A stretch of 64,000 nt of DNA from Anoxybacteroides rupiense (GTDB lineage Bacteria; Bacillota; Bacilli; Bacillales; Anoxybacillaceae), in contig NZ_JACIDF010000001.1 of the NCBI RefSeq assembly GCF_014196195.1, forward strand, positions 62,001 through 126,000, read 5' to 3'. Below are positions 1 through 8,098 of the stretch, piece after piece. The translations under genes were made by a program, and so were the position numbers. How positions within the stretch are numbered: the stretch's first letter is position 1; every line of letters begins with the position of its first letter. The notes beneath the pieces were generated by a model. That model had not been told where the DNA came from. It saw only the letters and a program-made list of their open reading frames with translations, and searched no databases.

Positions 1-143
1 TAAACTTGACAGCCATAGCGCTCCGATAGCAATGCATTTCTTTGTAGCGGGGTGTGGTATACAACATCTTTTAGCGTATGATGCGCGATTAAAACATCTT
101 CCACATACACGGCTCCTCGTTTTCGTTTCAATTGCTGTTCCAT
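1..143 (-). CDS. ilvA: Threonine ammonia-lyase, N-terminal part (runs off the window)
   Basis: Only the first 47 codons lie in the window. They begin MEQQLKRKRGAVYVEDV and continue with a stretch (LKDVVYHTPLQRN) typical of the start of biosynthetic, PLP-dependent threonine deaminases, which make 2-oxobutanoate for isoleucine. An AAGGGA ribosome-binding site lies about 4 bases before the ATG. The position upstream of the dfrA/thyA/ypiP/yphP block matches the ilvA end of the same region in B. subtilis, which supports the call. The PLP lysine motif is outside the window, so the family assignment rests on the N-terminus and synteny. Confidence 0.72.
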   Translation of the reverse strand, partial: MEQQLKRKRGAVYVEDVLIAHHTLKDVVYHTPLQRNALLSERYGCQV

Positions 144-242
144 ATTCCCTTGTCCTTTCCATCACTTTTTTAATTTGAAAATTATATCACAAATTTTAAA
201 AAAGGAAAGGGAATTTTCAAAAAATTTATAAAAACAGGGCAT

Positions 243-689
243 TTACTGAGAATCGTCGTTTTGTTTCGGTTCTTCATACTCCTCTGCGAATTCGGTCGCC
301 CATCTTCCTTCATCGAACCAATTTCTTGTTTGCCGCATGGTGCGGTCAGTGAAAAGATGGTTTTCAAGAAACAGATGAAAAAATGCTTCTGCAGCTCCAA
401 TCGCCAACGTTGCGAAAAAAGCAACATAAGCCATATTGGCCGTTCGTTCGATTAACCAATAACAAAAAAACCAAATCAGCCCGAATGACAAAACAAGATC
501 AGCAAGCGTTGCCACGAAATTTCCCATTCGCGGTAAAATCAATAAATCGCCAAGCACATATGAAATCACTGTTGCCGCCAATGAAATAAAAAAAATAAGC
601 GAAATCGGCGTATTAAAAATGGTTAAAAACGAAAGCAACACCGTACTCCATAAAACAAATTTGATCACGAATGAAATGATATGCTTCAT
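243..689 (-). CDS. DUF2512 (YndM-like) small membrane protein
   Basis: 148 residues with four predicted membrane segments (about residues 5-25, 27-50, 56-78 and 85-105) and an acidic cytoplasmic tail rich in E, D and Q. This layout matches the DUF2512/YndM family of Bacillaceae, whose function is unknown. The start at 689 was chosen over an upstream ATG because GGAGGGAGAAGTT precedes it at good spacing, and the upstream ATG overlaps that ribosome-binding site. The gene stands alone between ilvA and dfrA, which are on the same strand. No catalytic motif is visible. Confidence 0.72.
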   Translation of the reverse strand: MKHIISFVIKFVLWSTVLLSFLTIFNTPISLIFFISLAATVISYVLGDLLILPRMGNFVATLADLVLSFGLIWFFCYWLIERTANMAYVAFFATLAIGAAEAFFHLFLENHLFTDRTMRQTRNWFDEGRWATEFAEEYEEPKQNDDSQ

Positions 690-766
690 AACTTCTCCCT
701 CCATTCTCGTTTAGTTATTGTTATCGTTCCTTTTCTACACCCTCTCTATTCAAAATCGGTCAAAAG

Positions 767-801
767 AAAAACGTGCTTCGCAATAAGCGAAGCACGTTTT
801 T
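767..801 (-). terminator. Bidirectional terminator after dfrA
   Basis: An 11-bp perfect stem, ACGTGCTTCGC (771-781) with GCGAAGCACGT (787-797), and a 5-nt loop. T-runs flank it on both strands, so it can end the thyA-dfrA transcript on the minus strand. Confidence 0.8.
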
Positions 802-934
802 GCGCAGACTGAAACGGACGCGGTAAGTCCTATATCCATCCAATTATGTGTTTTCACCCTTTCTTGTGGTGCCGGACAAAAGAGAAACGAAAACTGAAAA
901 ACACGGTTTACGGAGAATCGGAACGCGCATTTTT

Positions 935-1456
935 TCATGTCAAAGACCGGCCGTGTTCGGAGTGCGGCCGCTTGCGTTCATAGACGAGAAACGCAAAGTC
1001 ATACCGGTTTTTTTCGTCCTTTTGGCCTTGCTGGCTTGACACCAGGCACCATTCTCCCTCATCAAACGAAGGGAAGAAGGTATCCCCAGCAAATTGCCCA
1101 GCAATCTTTGTGATATAAAGGCGATCAGCCAACGGCAGCGTCGCTCGGAATAACTCAGCTCCTCCGATAATAAAAATCTCTTCATTCTCGCGCTCTGCTG
1201 CGATTTTTTGAATATCCGCTACAGAATGAATAATCGTGCAGCCTTCGGGACGAAAAGAATGATTGCGGGTTATAATAATATTTTCTCTTCCTGGCAGCGG
1301 CCGGCCAATCGACTCAAACGTTTTTCTGCCCATAATGATGGGATGGCCCATCGTAACGCGCTTAAAATAGGCAAGATCGGCTGGCAAATGCCAAGGCAAT
1401 TGATTATCCTTCCCAATCACGCGATGGTGATCCATTGCGACAATAAGCGAAATCAT
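935..1456 (-). CDS. dfrA: Dihydrofolate reductase
   Basis: 173 residues, usual DHFR length. It reduces dihydrofolate to tetrahydrofolate with NADPH, regenerating the cofactor oxidised by ThyA. Visible family features are the start MISLIVAMD, the substrate-loop LPWHLPADL with the acidic residue at D27, the NADPH-binding segment GRKTFESIGRPLPGR (about 43-57) and IIGGAELF (about 95-102). The gene starts 12 bases after the thyA stop behind AGGAGAGAAG, so the two are almost certainly cotranscribed. The hairpin at 767-801 ends the operon. Confidence 0.97.
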   Translation of the reverse strand: MISLIVAMDHHRVIGKDNQLPWHLPADLAYFKRVTMGHPIIMGRKTFESIGRPLPGRENIIITRNHSFRPEGCTIIHSVADIQKIAAERENEEIFIIGGAELFRATLPLADRLYITKIAGQFAGDTFFPSFDEGEWCLVSSQQGQKDEKNRYDFAFLVYERKRPHSEHGRSLT

Positions 1457-1468
1457 CTTCTCTCTCCT

Positions 1469-2263
1469 TTAGATCGCAACCGATGCTTTAATATGCGGAT
1501 GCGGATGATAGTCAACAATTTCAAAATCCTCAAACTGATAATCAAAAATAGAGTCCGGCTTCCGCTTAATCACCAGCTTTGGCAACGGTCGCGGCTCTCT
1601 TGTTAATTGAAGCCTTGCTTGTTCCAGATGGTTCAAATACAAATGAACATCCCCGCCTGTAAAAATGAGCTCACCAACTTCCAATTCGCATTGTTGGGCG
1701 ATCATATGCGTCAGCAGGGCATAGCTGGCAATATTAAACGGCAAGCCAAGAAACGTATCGACAGAACGCTGCTGCCACATGCAAGACAATTTTCCATCCG
1801 CCACATAAAATTGAAACGCATAGTGGCAAGGCGGCAATTTCATTTTGTCAATTTCCGCGACATTCCATGCGCTAACAAGCAAACGGCGCGAATCAGGATT
1901 TGTTTTAATTTGTTCAATGACTTGGCTAATCTGGTCAACCGTTTTACCGTCCGCTCCTTTCCAAGAACGCCATTGCGCTCCATAGACAGGCCCCAATTCC
2001 CCGTTTTCGTCAGCCCATTCATCCCAAATCGTTACGCCATTTTCCTGTAAATAGCGAACATTGGTGTTGCCGCTTAAAAACCAGAGCAGCTCATAAATAA
2101 TGGACCGAATATGTAGCTTTTTCGTTGTTAATAGCGGGAAGCCCTGTTGCAAATCAAATCGCAGCTGCCGACCGAATACCGATCGGGTCCCCACTCCTGT
2201 TCGGTCTGTTTTTTCAATCCCATTTTCCAAAATATCTTCAAGTAATTGTAAATATTGCTGCAT
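1469..2263 (-). CDS. thyA: Thymidylate synthase (ThyA type)
   Basis: 264 residues, the same length as E. coli-type ThyA. It methylates dUMP to dTMP with methylene-tetrahydrofolate. The catalytic cysteine is C146 in [12 protein letters not shown]. The RRL segment (126-128), the [19 protein letters not shown] block and the C-terminal HPHPHIK are all present. The start at 2263 was chosen because [12 protein letters not shown] matches the family N-terminus and has a GAGGTGAGC ribosome-binding site; an upstream in-frame ATG at 2305 has no such support. It leads a two-gene operon with dfrA. Confidence 0.97.
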   Translation of the reverse strand: MQQYLQLLEDILENGIEKTDRTGVGTRSVFGRQLRFDLQQGFPLLTTKKLHIRSIIYELLWFLSGNTNVRYLQENGVTIWDEWADENGELGPVYGAQWRSWKGADGKTVDQISQVIEQIKTNPDSRRLLVSAWNVAEIDKMKLPPCHYAFQFYVADGKLSCMWQQRSVDTFLGLPFNIASYALLTHMIAQQCELEVGELIFTGGDVHLYLNHLEQARLQLTREPRPLPKLVIKRKPDSIFDYQFEDFEIVDYHPHPHIKASVAI

Positions 2264-2301
2264 CGTGCTCACCTCATGTTCTATCATAAATGAAAAAGAA
2301 C

Positions 2302-3006
2302 TCATTTTCGAGTTCTTTTCGTCAATTGCTGCATAAATTCATACGTTTTTGGTGCCAATCTCTGCAAATGAGCGCGCGTTTCATTGTTATGATAGTAATA
2401 AGCAAACGCTTCCGCAAAATATTCTTCCGGATAATCAAGAAAATAGTACTGACCGGGAAACAGGCGCTCTGCTTCTTCGCGCCAAATCGCCAAAAAATCC
2501 GGGGTTTCATGAATGTCGTTCAATACAATATAATCTACAGAATGGGCAAGCTCGTGCAATTCTAAATTGATGGAACCATGCCCTTTTCCTTTGTCACTAT
2601 GCCCGATTTTAACGAGCACAAGACGTGAACCGCCCATCCCTGGCACATCATCCCATGTTAAAAGCGCCATATAGCCGCGGGGCACCTTTCCGCGCAATGA
2701 TCGGGCGGACGGCTCATCCGTCAGCTTTCCATTAAACAGTTTAATATATATCTGTTTATCGGCCATTTTTTGTAATAAATCCCCGTCAATGCGAGCCAGT
2801 GTGCTCACCATTTTTTTGGCCTCTACCTGGTTGAATGGCCCATCAGGCAAAATGACCATGTTTCGCAATAGCGAATAAGAGGGAACGTCCATCCCAGCAA
2901 GAGAGCTTGCTCTTAATAAAACACCGTGCGTATTCGGATATGGCGAAAACGACAGCAGCGGAATAACAGCTACAACCATTGCCACGAGACCAATCAAACG
3001 TTTCAT
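2302..3006 (-). CDS. Secreted lethal-factor-like (ATLF family) zinc metalloprotease
   Basis: 234 residues with an N-terminal signal peptide or anchor (KR, then a hydrophobic stretch of about residues 4-20). The sequence HELAHSVD at 151-158 supplies the HExxH zinc motif. [10 protein letters not shown] at 192-201 gives the likely third ligand, E199; the same pairing occurs in the catalytic domain of anthrax lethal factor (HEFGHAVD and a downstream FFAEAF). The protein has no receptor-binding domain, so it is probably a housekeeping or sporulation-linked extracytoplasmic protease of the anthrax-toxin-lethal-factor-related family; substrate unknown. It ends 38 bases before the thyA start and may be cotranscribed with it. 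Confidence 0.72.
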   Translation of the reverse strand: MKRLIGLVAMVVAVIPLLSFSPYPNTHGVLLRASSLAGMDVPSYSLLRNMVILPDGPFNQVEAKKMVSTLARIDGDLLQKMADKQIYIKLFNGKLTDEPSARSLRGKVPRGYMALLTWDDVPGMGGSRLVLVKIGHSDKGKGHGSINLELHELAHSVDYIVLNDIHETPDFLAIWREEAERLFPGQYYFLDYPEEYFAEAFAYYYHNNETRAHLQRLAPKTYEFMQQLTKRTRK

Positions 3007-3109
3007 CCAGCTATTTCCCTGCCTTTTCCTGCATGCTATGAAACTATCAAGCCAACAGACTCTTTTTTTCTACTATAGCACACGAAAACAGCTAGAGAAA
3101 TGCAAAATT

Positions 3110-4288
3110 TTAGGAAAAAGAGGGAAGATGGAAGATGCCGCTTTGCTTAATGCGGCTAACAGCTTCGGCTAATCTCTCCTCATCTTGAACAAGAGCGATG
3201 CGGACAAAACCTTCCCCATTCGGGCCGAATGCATGTCCCGGCGTTACCACAACATGGGCTCGATCCATCAAAGCATAAACAAACTCTAGCGATGTCCATC
3301 CATCGGGAATTTCTGCCCAAACAAACATGCTTGCTTTTGGCCGCTCAATGTCCCAACCAATAGAAGAAAGGCTCTCAATCAACAAATCGCGGCGAGATTG
3401 ATAAATGTTTCGGCTTTCTTCACAAAAAGAAGCTCCTTTTGTCAGAGCTGCGACAGCCGCTTTTTGAACAGGCAAAAACACGCCATAGTCTAGGTTGGAT
3501 TTAAACTGTGAAAACACCTTGAGAATTTCTGCATTTCCACAGGCATATCCAATTCGGCATCCAGCCATATTATAACTTTTCGACAGCGAGTTGATCTCAA
3601 TGCCTACATCCTTCGCTCCAGGAATAGATAGAAAACTAATCGGCTTATGTCCTTCATAATACAGCTCGCTATAGGCGAAATCCGAAACAACGATCACGTT
3701 ATATCGTTTGGCAAATTCAATTACCGCTTGAAAAAAAGACTCAGTGGCTAACGCAGGAACAGGGTTCCCCGGAAAATTGACGATCATCATCGCCGCACGT
3801 TTTGCCACTTCCTCCGGGATCTCGCGAAGATCTGGAAGAAAGCCATTTTCTTTGCGAAGCGGCATGAAATAAGGCTCTGCTTGGGCCATCGCAATTCCTG
3901 TTGCATACGCCGTATAGCCTGGATCAGGAACTAAAATAAAATCGCCGGGATCGGCAAACACCATCGGCAAATGAACAAGACCATCCTGAGATCCCATTAA
4001 GCAAACGACTTCTTCATTTGGGTTCAGCTGCACCTTATGCTCCATTTGGTAATAGGAAGCCACCGCATCGTAAAATTCACTCGTTCCTGTTAAAGAATAA
4101 CCGTATGTATCAGGCTGGCTGGCATAAAAAGCGATGGTTTCTCTTACAAAGGACGGCGGCGGCAAATCGGGACTTCCGATACTTAAATCAATCATATCAA
4201 ATCCTTGAGCCATCTTCGCTTTTTTATAAGCAACCAACTCGCTAAATACAGAAGCGCCGAACGCTTTCATGCGCTCTGATATTTTCAT
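3110..4288 (-). CDS. PLP-dependent class I/II aminotransferase
   Basis: 392 residues, usual for fold-type I aminotransferases of the aspartate / LL-diaminopimelate aminotransferase group. The PLP lysine is K237 in SLSKSYNMAGCRIGYA; N175 (NFPGNP), D203 and Y206 (SDFAYSELYY) are the expected cofactor ligands. The C-terminal FVRIAL carries the substrate-carboxylate arginine. The start at 4288 is placed at MKISERM, 8 bases after TTTGGAG; a longer in-frame reading to 4366 lacks a ribosome-binding site. The amino-acid substrate cannot be told from sequence. Confidence 0.85.
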   Translation of the reverse strand: MKISERMKAFGASVFSELVAYKKAKMAQGFDMIDLSIGSPDLPPPSFVRETIAFYASQPDTYGYSLTGTSEFYDAVASYYQMEHKVQLNPNEEVVCLMGSQDGLVHLPMVFADPGDFILVPDPGYTAYATGIAMAQAEPYFMPLRKENGFLPDLREIPEEVAKRAAMMIVNFPGNPVPALATESFFQAVIEFAKRYNVIVVSDFAYSELYYEGHKPISFLSIPGAKDVGIEINSLSKSYNMAGCRIGYACGNAEILKVFSQFKSNLDYGVFLPVQKAAVAALTKGASFCEESRNIYQSRRDLLIESLSSIGWDIERPKASMFVWAEIPDGWTSLEFVYALMDRAHVVVTPGHAFGPNGEGFVRIALVQDEERLAEAVSRIKQSGIFHLPSFS

Positions 4289-4337
4289 TTCCATTCTCCA
4301 AAAAACCCCTTTCTTTTTCTTATTTTTTTGATATATA

Positions 4338-4808
4338 TTATGAATATAAGGAATACTCCGAGACAAAGGATTTCACAATACCAGTGTAGCACAATTTGAT
4401 CACTCTAGAATAGAAAGGATAGGATAAAAATGAATGCGATTTTTTTCGGACTAAGCTTGCTGACGATTGCTTATTACATTTATAGCTGTTTTGCTGACTC
4501 GTAAAAACTCGCAGACTCCCCTGCGAGTTTTTGTTTTCATGACTATTTGGATATATTTCGACAGTCGGCAACTTGCTGTTGCCACGATTTAGCATAAACA
4601 AAAGACCGAACAGCCCGCCGTTAATGACAAATACGTTCCTATCAGCGGTGTTGTTCGATCGCTCAACCTTCCTATCTATCGCGCTATTGTTTTTTTTGCG
4701 AGCAGAATCAAGTTCGTGCGCTCCCGTTTCCGTAGTCGTCGTTCCTTGCCCTTGGATATGCGGAGAGCTTAAACCCGTCTTGGACGAATCTTTTTTTCGT
4801 TTTGACAT
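4338..4808 (-). CDS. YuzL-like small basic protein; 3' end of the frame doubtful
   Basis: The start MSKRKKDSSKTGLSS at 4808 follows a perfect GGAGGTGACAAC ribosome-binding site that overlaps the stop of the upstream methyltransferase gene, so translation is coupled. The first roughly 40 residues (KRKKD, then SKTGLSS, GQGTTTTETG, SARKK) resemble the small YuzL family as I remember it. As written, the frame runs to 4338 (156 residues), across a terminator and an opposite-strand peptide gene, which is unlikely to be real coding. At 4690-4697 there is a run of eight T (A on the coding strand). One base fewer gives an end at ...ARKKTIAR, and one more gives ...ARKKKQ, either about 43 residues. A homopolymer length error or true slippage is the simplest reading. 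Confidence 0.5.
   Translation of the reverse strand: MSKRKKDSSKTGLSSPHIQGQGTTTTETGAHELDSARKKNNSAIDRKVERSNNTADRNVFVINGGLFGLLFMLNRGNSKLPTVEIYPNSHENKNSQGSLRVFTSQQNSYKCNKQSSASLVRKKSHSFLSYPFYSRVIKLCYTGIVKSFVSEYSLYS
4430..4504 (+). CDS. 24-residue single-membrane-segment peptide
   Basis: A small open frame starts MNAIFFG and ends FADS, with a central hydrophobic stretch of about 17 residues that could form one membrane helix. AGAAAGGATAGGA lies just before the ATG, and a strong intrinsic terminator follows directly after the stop, giving the compact layout of a real monocistronic peptide gene. No family is recognised. It lies divergent from the aminotransferase gene and convergent with the YuzL-like gene. 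Confidence is moderate because 24 codons can occur by chance. Confidence 0.45.
   Translation: MNAIFFGLSLLTIAYYIYSCFADS
4503..4532 (+). terminator. Intrinsic terminator of the 24-residue peptide gene
   Basis: Stem ACTCGCAG (4507-4514) with CTGCGAGT (4521-4528), extended by A/T pairs and followed by TTTTTG. Confidence 0.75.
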
Positions 4809-4812
4809 GTTG

Positions 4813-5634
4813 TCACCTCCGTCCATGAACGTCCCCATCTTTATTTTTCTCTATTCCTTCTGCCAATTCAATCACCGCAAAATGGAACTTAGCCGTTTTA
4901 CGCGCATAGACCGAAAAGCCGAAACGATGAAACCTTGTGCTCTGCCAATAGTCTTTAAGCACCACGCGCTGCCGCGCAACCCGTTTCGCATGGAAGATGG
5001 CCTCTTCAGCCAGCTCTGTATAAAGGGCAAAGGACTTTATGCCTTGAATGCCGTCCGATTCGACAATGGATTGTTCAAACATCGGATCGAAATAAACGAC
5101 ATCAAAGGAATGATCCGGAAGGGAACGTAAAAAAGAAAGGTAATCAGCGTGGAACACTTGAATGCGCCTCATCGCCTCATTCATTTGAACGATACCTGAA
5201 TCCCATTGGCGCAATCCTTGCTGAACTAAATAAGCGATATAACGGTTCCCTTCTGTTCCAACAACAATGCCGTTTTCCCCTGTTACCGTACTGGCTACGA
5301 TGCTGTCTGAACCGATTCCTACTGTACAATCTAAAAACGACATTCCTGGTTGCAGTTTAGTGGCTTCCAAAAACGGCTCCGTCTCTCCGCGCAATACCCT
5401 TTTCACTCGAAACATCGCCGAATTCGGATGAAAAAAGAAAGAGGACGTTCCATCAGACGGATATATTTCTAAACGTTTTTTTCCGACTACCATCACTTCA
5501 TCGCCGTATTGCATTTGTAAGGCTTCTACCGACATTTTCTGACGCGGCACGTACAGAATATCGAGCTCATCCGCGATTTGTTTTGCCTTGGCGATCATGC
5601 TTGGATTCGTTCTTCCTGCAGTCGTAACAATCAT
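4813..5634 (-). CDS. ypiP: Class I SAM-dependent methyltransferase, YpiP-like
   Basis: 273 residues. The SAM-binding motif I is FLDCTVGIGSDSIVA, followed by an acidic residue after GIVVGTE; VVYFDPMF is the motif IV region and resembles RsmJ-like RNA methyltransferases. A short N-terminal domain (IVTTAGRTNPSM) precedes it. The start at 5634 follows GGAGGTTTGT. It lies just downstream of brxA, as ypiP does next to yphP in B. subtilis, which supports the name. The target nucleotide is not evident; an rRNA base is a reasonable inference only. Confidence 0.75.
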   Translation of the reverse strand: MIVTTAGRTNPSMIAKAKQIADELDILYVPRQKMSVEALQMQYGDEVMVVGKKRLEIYPSDGTSSFFFHPNSAMFRVKRVLRGETEPFLEATKLQPGMSFLDCTVGIGSDSIVASTVTGENGIVVGTEGNRYIAYLVQQGLRQWDSGIVQMNEAMRRIQVFHADYLSFLRSLPDHSFDVVYFDPMFEQSIVESDGIQGIKSFALYTELAEEAIFHAKRVARQRVVLKDYWQSTRFHRFGFSVYARKTAKFHFAVIELAEGIEKNKDGDVHGRR

Positions 5635-5651
5635 ACAAACCTCCACCAAAA

Positions 5652-5674
5652 AAGGATGTCTTGAAGACATCCTT
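5652..5674 (-). terminator. Terminator overlapping the brxA stop codon
   Basis: A perfect stem AAGGATGTCT/AGACATCCTT with a very short loop, followed on the minus strand by a T-run. The brxA TAA lies inside the stem base. It probably ends brxA and separates it from ypiP. Confidence 0.75.
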
Positions 5675-6110
5675 ATTCGCAGTGCGCTTCTAATGCACTC
5701 ATAATATTTTCCATGACCGCTTCCATTGAATTTCCTTCAATTTCATGGCGCGGGATGAAATGGACAACCTCTTTTCCCTTAAGCAGCGCCATCGATGGCG
5801 AAGAAGGCTCGATTCCCACGAAATACTCGCGCATTTTTGCTGTCGCTTCACGATCCTGACCGGCAAACACCGTCACTAAATGATCCGGTTTTTTCTCACT
5901 GCGTAAAATCGCTTGTGTTGCGGCAGGACGCGCCAAGCCAGCCGCACACCCGCAAACCGAATTGACAACGACAAAGGTTGTTCCTTGAACATGTTCCATA
6001 AAGTTCTCCACTTCCTCAGCCGTTGTCAGCTCTTGAAATCCCGCACGGACAAGCTCATCACGCATCGGTTGAACGAGCTGGCGCATATATTCTTCATATG
6101 CCATTGACAT
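5673..6110 (-). CDS. brxA: Bacilliredoxin BrxA (YphP)
   Basis: 145 residues, nearly the same as B. subtilis YphP/BrxA along its whole length. It removes bacillithiol from S-bacillithiolated proteins. The active site is C53-G54-C55 in NSVCGCAAGLARPA, and the C-terminal EPSSPSMALLKGKEVVHFIPRHEIEG is the family hallmark. The start at 6110 has AGGAGGGATTCAA at ideal spacing; MSMAYEEYM matches the known N-terminus. Monocistronic, ended by the hairpin at 5652-5674. Confidence 0.96.
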   Translation of the reverse strand: MSMAYEEYMRQLVQPMRDELVRAGFQELTTAEEVENFMEHVQGTTFVVVNSVCGCAAGLARPAATQAILRSEKKPDHLVTVFAGQDREATAKMREYFVGIEPSSPSMALLKGKEVVHFIPRHEIEGNSMEAVMENIMSALEAHCE

Positions 6111-6420
6111 TTGAATCCCTCCTAAACATGTCTTCAATGTCAAAAGGATACTATTTCCTTACGAAAAAATCAACGAAAAATACTGCTGTATCGATAGAAG
6201 CAAATACGTCTCTAGCCACCAGCAAGTTCACTATGATACTTGATTTTCACATCTTGAAACGGCGTGTAAACGGGATCGGCTCATCAAATTGACATGTTAA
6301 CATGTGTATGGATATGGAGTTCATGAGTAGTAAAGGTCTCTTCCAACCGTGAGTTTTTACAGACCCCGTTCTGGGTTTCCTCTTTTTGAAGTTAGATTTA
6401 TATAAACAGCCTTTATTCCA
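6111..6420. other. Intergenic region with a 14-bp perfect palindrome
   Basis: No gene is seen. The notable element is ACATGTTAACATGT at 6292-6305, a perfect palindrome that could be an operator or part of the terminator-promoter region between brxA and the DUF4183 gene. No promoter could be assigned with confidence. Confidence 0.4.
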
Positions 6421-6819
6421 TCAATCTTGATGATGCCTTCCTCCTTGTTTAATGGTGACAAATTGCAAAATGATCGGCGTACCTTTAAGTGGAACATCGG
6501 CAGAATTTAAAATCAACTTTCCTTCCTGTACTTCATACACGTTTTGCGGCTGCAGCACCCCGTTTATAAACAAATTGATAAAGGATACGTTCTTCGGGTC
6601 CAGTATTCCTCGATTTCCGTATTCCTTTAGTTCATCATCATTTGTATAAACCGTTTTGCAGCCATCGGATATCGAATTATATTGATACGTTTCGACTTGC
6701 AAAATTTGCAGCGGGATGAGCAAATCTACGCTGAGATGAATCGTTGTAGTTCGATTCACCCAGTCATATACCCTTGGAACAGCAATCACATGCCTCTGAT
6801 CGTTCTGTTTTTTTCTCAT
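6421..6819 (-). CDS. DUF4183 domain protein (minus-strand copy)
   Basis: 132 residues starting [10 protein letters not shown] behind GGGTGGTATCT. The region of about residues 45-125 ([37 protein letters not shown]) matches the DUF4183 beta-rich fold, seen in proteins linked to the spore surface or exosporium of Bacillaceae. The FINGVLQ...Y block also occurs as YVNGVLQ in the second copy at 7615-7998. No signal peptide. A spore-surface role is an inference from the family. Confidence 0.72.
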   Translation of the reverse strand: MRKKQNDQRHVIAVPRVYDWVNRTTTIHLSVDLLIPLQILQVETYQYNSISDGCKTVYTNDDELKEYGNRGILDPKNVSFINLFINGVLQPQNVYEVQEGKLILNSADVPLKGTPIILQFVTIKQGGRHHQD

Positions 6820-6852
6820 AGATACCACCCAAACTGAAAAATAGATAACCAA

Positions 6853-7614
6853 TCTTTCTCTTTATCAAGCGCTATTTGCCTTTTATGCAAGCGTTTGAAA
6901 CGCTTGACCTATCAATGGAACGAATAGGATAACCGATTTCCCGGCCAATATGGATGGGAGTCTGTTCTGATCGATATCATTAGACGGCCCTTCAATCAAA
7001 AAATGCCAGCGGATCAATCGATCTTTCTGTCAGAAACAGAAGGAAAAACGGCGCATAAACTGGTTGGATTGATTCAGGCATTCGCCTGCTTTTTATATTT
7101 TTATGCAGAAAAAAAACATAAAGTGAACAAGGAAAGAAGATTATACAAACTAAGATGAACCTCTACTCCATCTCAGTGGATATGTTAATAGATCCAATGA
7201 GAAGACGGAATATATCGCTCTCTTTTTTACAGACGGAGGCAAGTCGGTTGCTTGCCTCGATCATGCCAAAGCGTGACCAAGAACAAAACAGCCAGCCACT
7301 TCCCGACAAAATTTATCTGTCTGGAAGCGATTGTTGTTCAGTCATCCGACCGTCATCATATCATCATAGGCTCCTTATCTGCTCATTTGCGGAAGTGATG
7401 TTGTCACAGCCAATGGGCTGAATCTATTTTTCTTTTTTATTCAAATACATGATAATTGGCTAAATCATTTTACCGTCCTCACTCATATGATAAATCATGA
7501 ACAGTTAAGCAATAAACATGACCCGCGCAGTTGCTTTCTTTTTTTATGCCTTGCTTACTATGTTGGTTTATTGCTTTCTTAATTAAAAATCAAGAGGAAA
7601 GGGGGGATATGTTC
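6853..7614. other. Long intergenic region between two DUF4183 genes
   Basis: Contains a 9-bp inverted repeat CAAGCGTTT-g-AAACGCTTG (6888-6906), partly resembling a catabolite-response element. A coding-like stretch without a start codon runs 6928-7158 (76 codons). A hairpin GAGGCAAG-7nt-CTTGCCTC sits at 7236-7258. No complete gene is supported; the 88-codon frame at 7155-7421 has no ribosome-binding site and no recognisable content. Confidence 0.4.
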
Positions 7615-7998
7615 ATGGCTCTTCAACTTATGAAGCTCTTTGTTGGCGCTGCTACGGCCATCACGACCGTGCCGACCAGCACCAAATTTTTCTACGTCGC
7701 TGCAGCTGATACAGCAGCAGGAGCTACGCTTACGATTGATGCGGCAGACTTTTTGGATGACAGCGGAAACGCGGTGACAACGCTACCAGCTTTAGCGACC
7801 GACAACAGCTATTACACGGTTTATGTGAATGGAGTTTTACAAATGGATGGAATCTCTACCTATACACCTGGTGGTACTGGGGTGGGATCACTTGCGATTG
7901 ACGTGCCGGCGGGCACAGATACTATTCCGGCTGGAACGCCGATTGTGCTCGAAATTGTGCAATTCGCTCCAACCGCAACGACAGACGTTGAAACGTAA
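7615..7998 (+). CDS. DUF4183 domain protein (plus-strand copy)
   Basis: 127 residues, MALQLMKLFVGAATA onward, rich in A, T and G. It contains YYTVYVNGVLQ, a glycine-rich turn and PAGTPIVLEIVQFAP, lining up with the DUF4183 copy at 6421-6819. The start at 7615 is preferred because GGAAAGGGGGG lies 8 bases upstream; the ATG at 7609 is too close to it. The T/A-rich composition suits an external spore coat or exosporium protein, but that is inferred. A 13-bp hairpin follows. Confidence 0.72.
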   Translation: MALQLMKLFVGAATAITTVPTSTKFFYVAAADTAAGATLTIDAADFLDDSGNAVTTLPALATDNSYYTVYVNGVLQMDGISTYTPGGTGVGSLAIDVPAGTDTIPAGTPIVLEIVQFAPTATTDVET

Positions 7999-8017
7999 CT
8001 TTTTTATAAAACTATAC

Positions 8018-8054
8018 AATCAAAGCGTGACGGGCCATCCATCACGCTTTGATT
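8018..8054 (+). terminator. Hairpin after the plus-strand DUF4183 gene
   Basis: Thirteen paired bases, AATCAAAGCGTGA (8018-8030) with TCACGCTTTGATT (8042-8054). It is followed by only a weak T-tract, but sits between convergent genes where a terminator is expected. Confidence 0.6.
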
Positions 8055-8098
8055 CATTCTTGGGATTGATTGTCACTTATTAACAAAAATACAAAATT

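Noticed and set aside
4573-5130. 185-codon plus-strand frame
   Set aside because: Antisense to the YuzL-like gene and ypiP; no ribosome-binding site and no domain.
6888-6906. Inverted repeat CAAGCGTTT-g-AAACGCTTG as a catabolite-response element
   Set aside because: Matches the cre consensus only partly and lies far from any metabolic gene; recorded only as an inverted repeat.
7155-7421. 88-codon plus-strand frame between DUF4183 genes
   Set aside because: No ribosome-binding site, no recognisable content; includes a structural hairpin.
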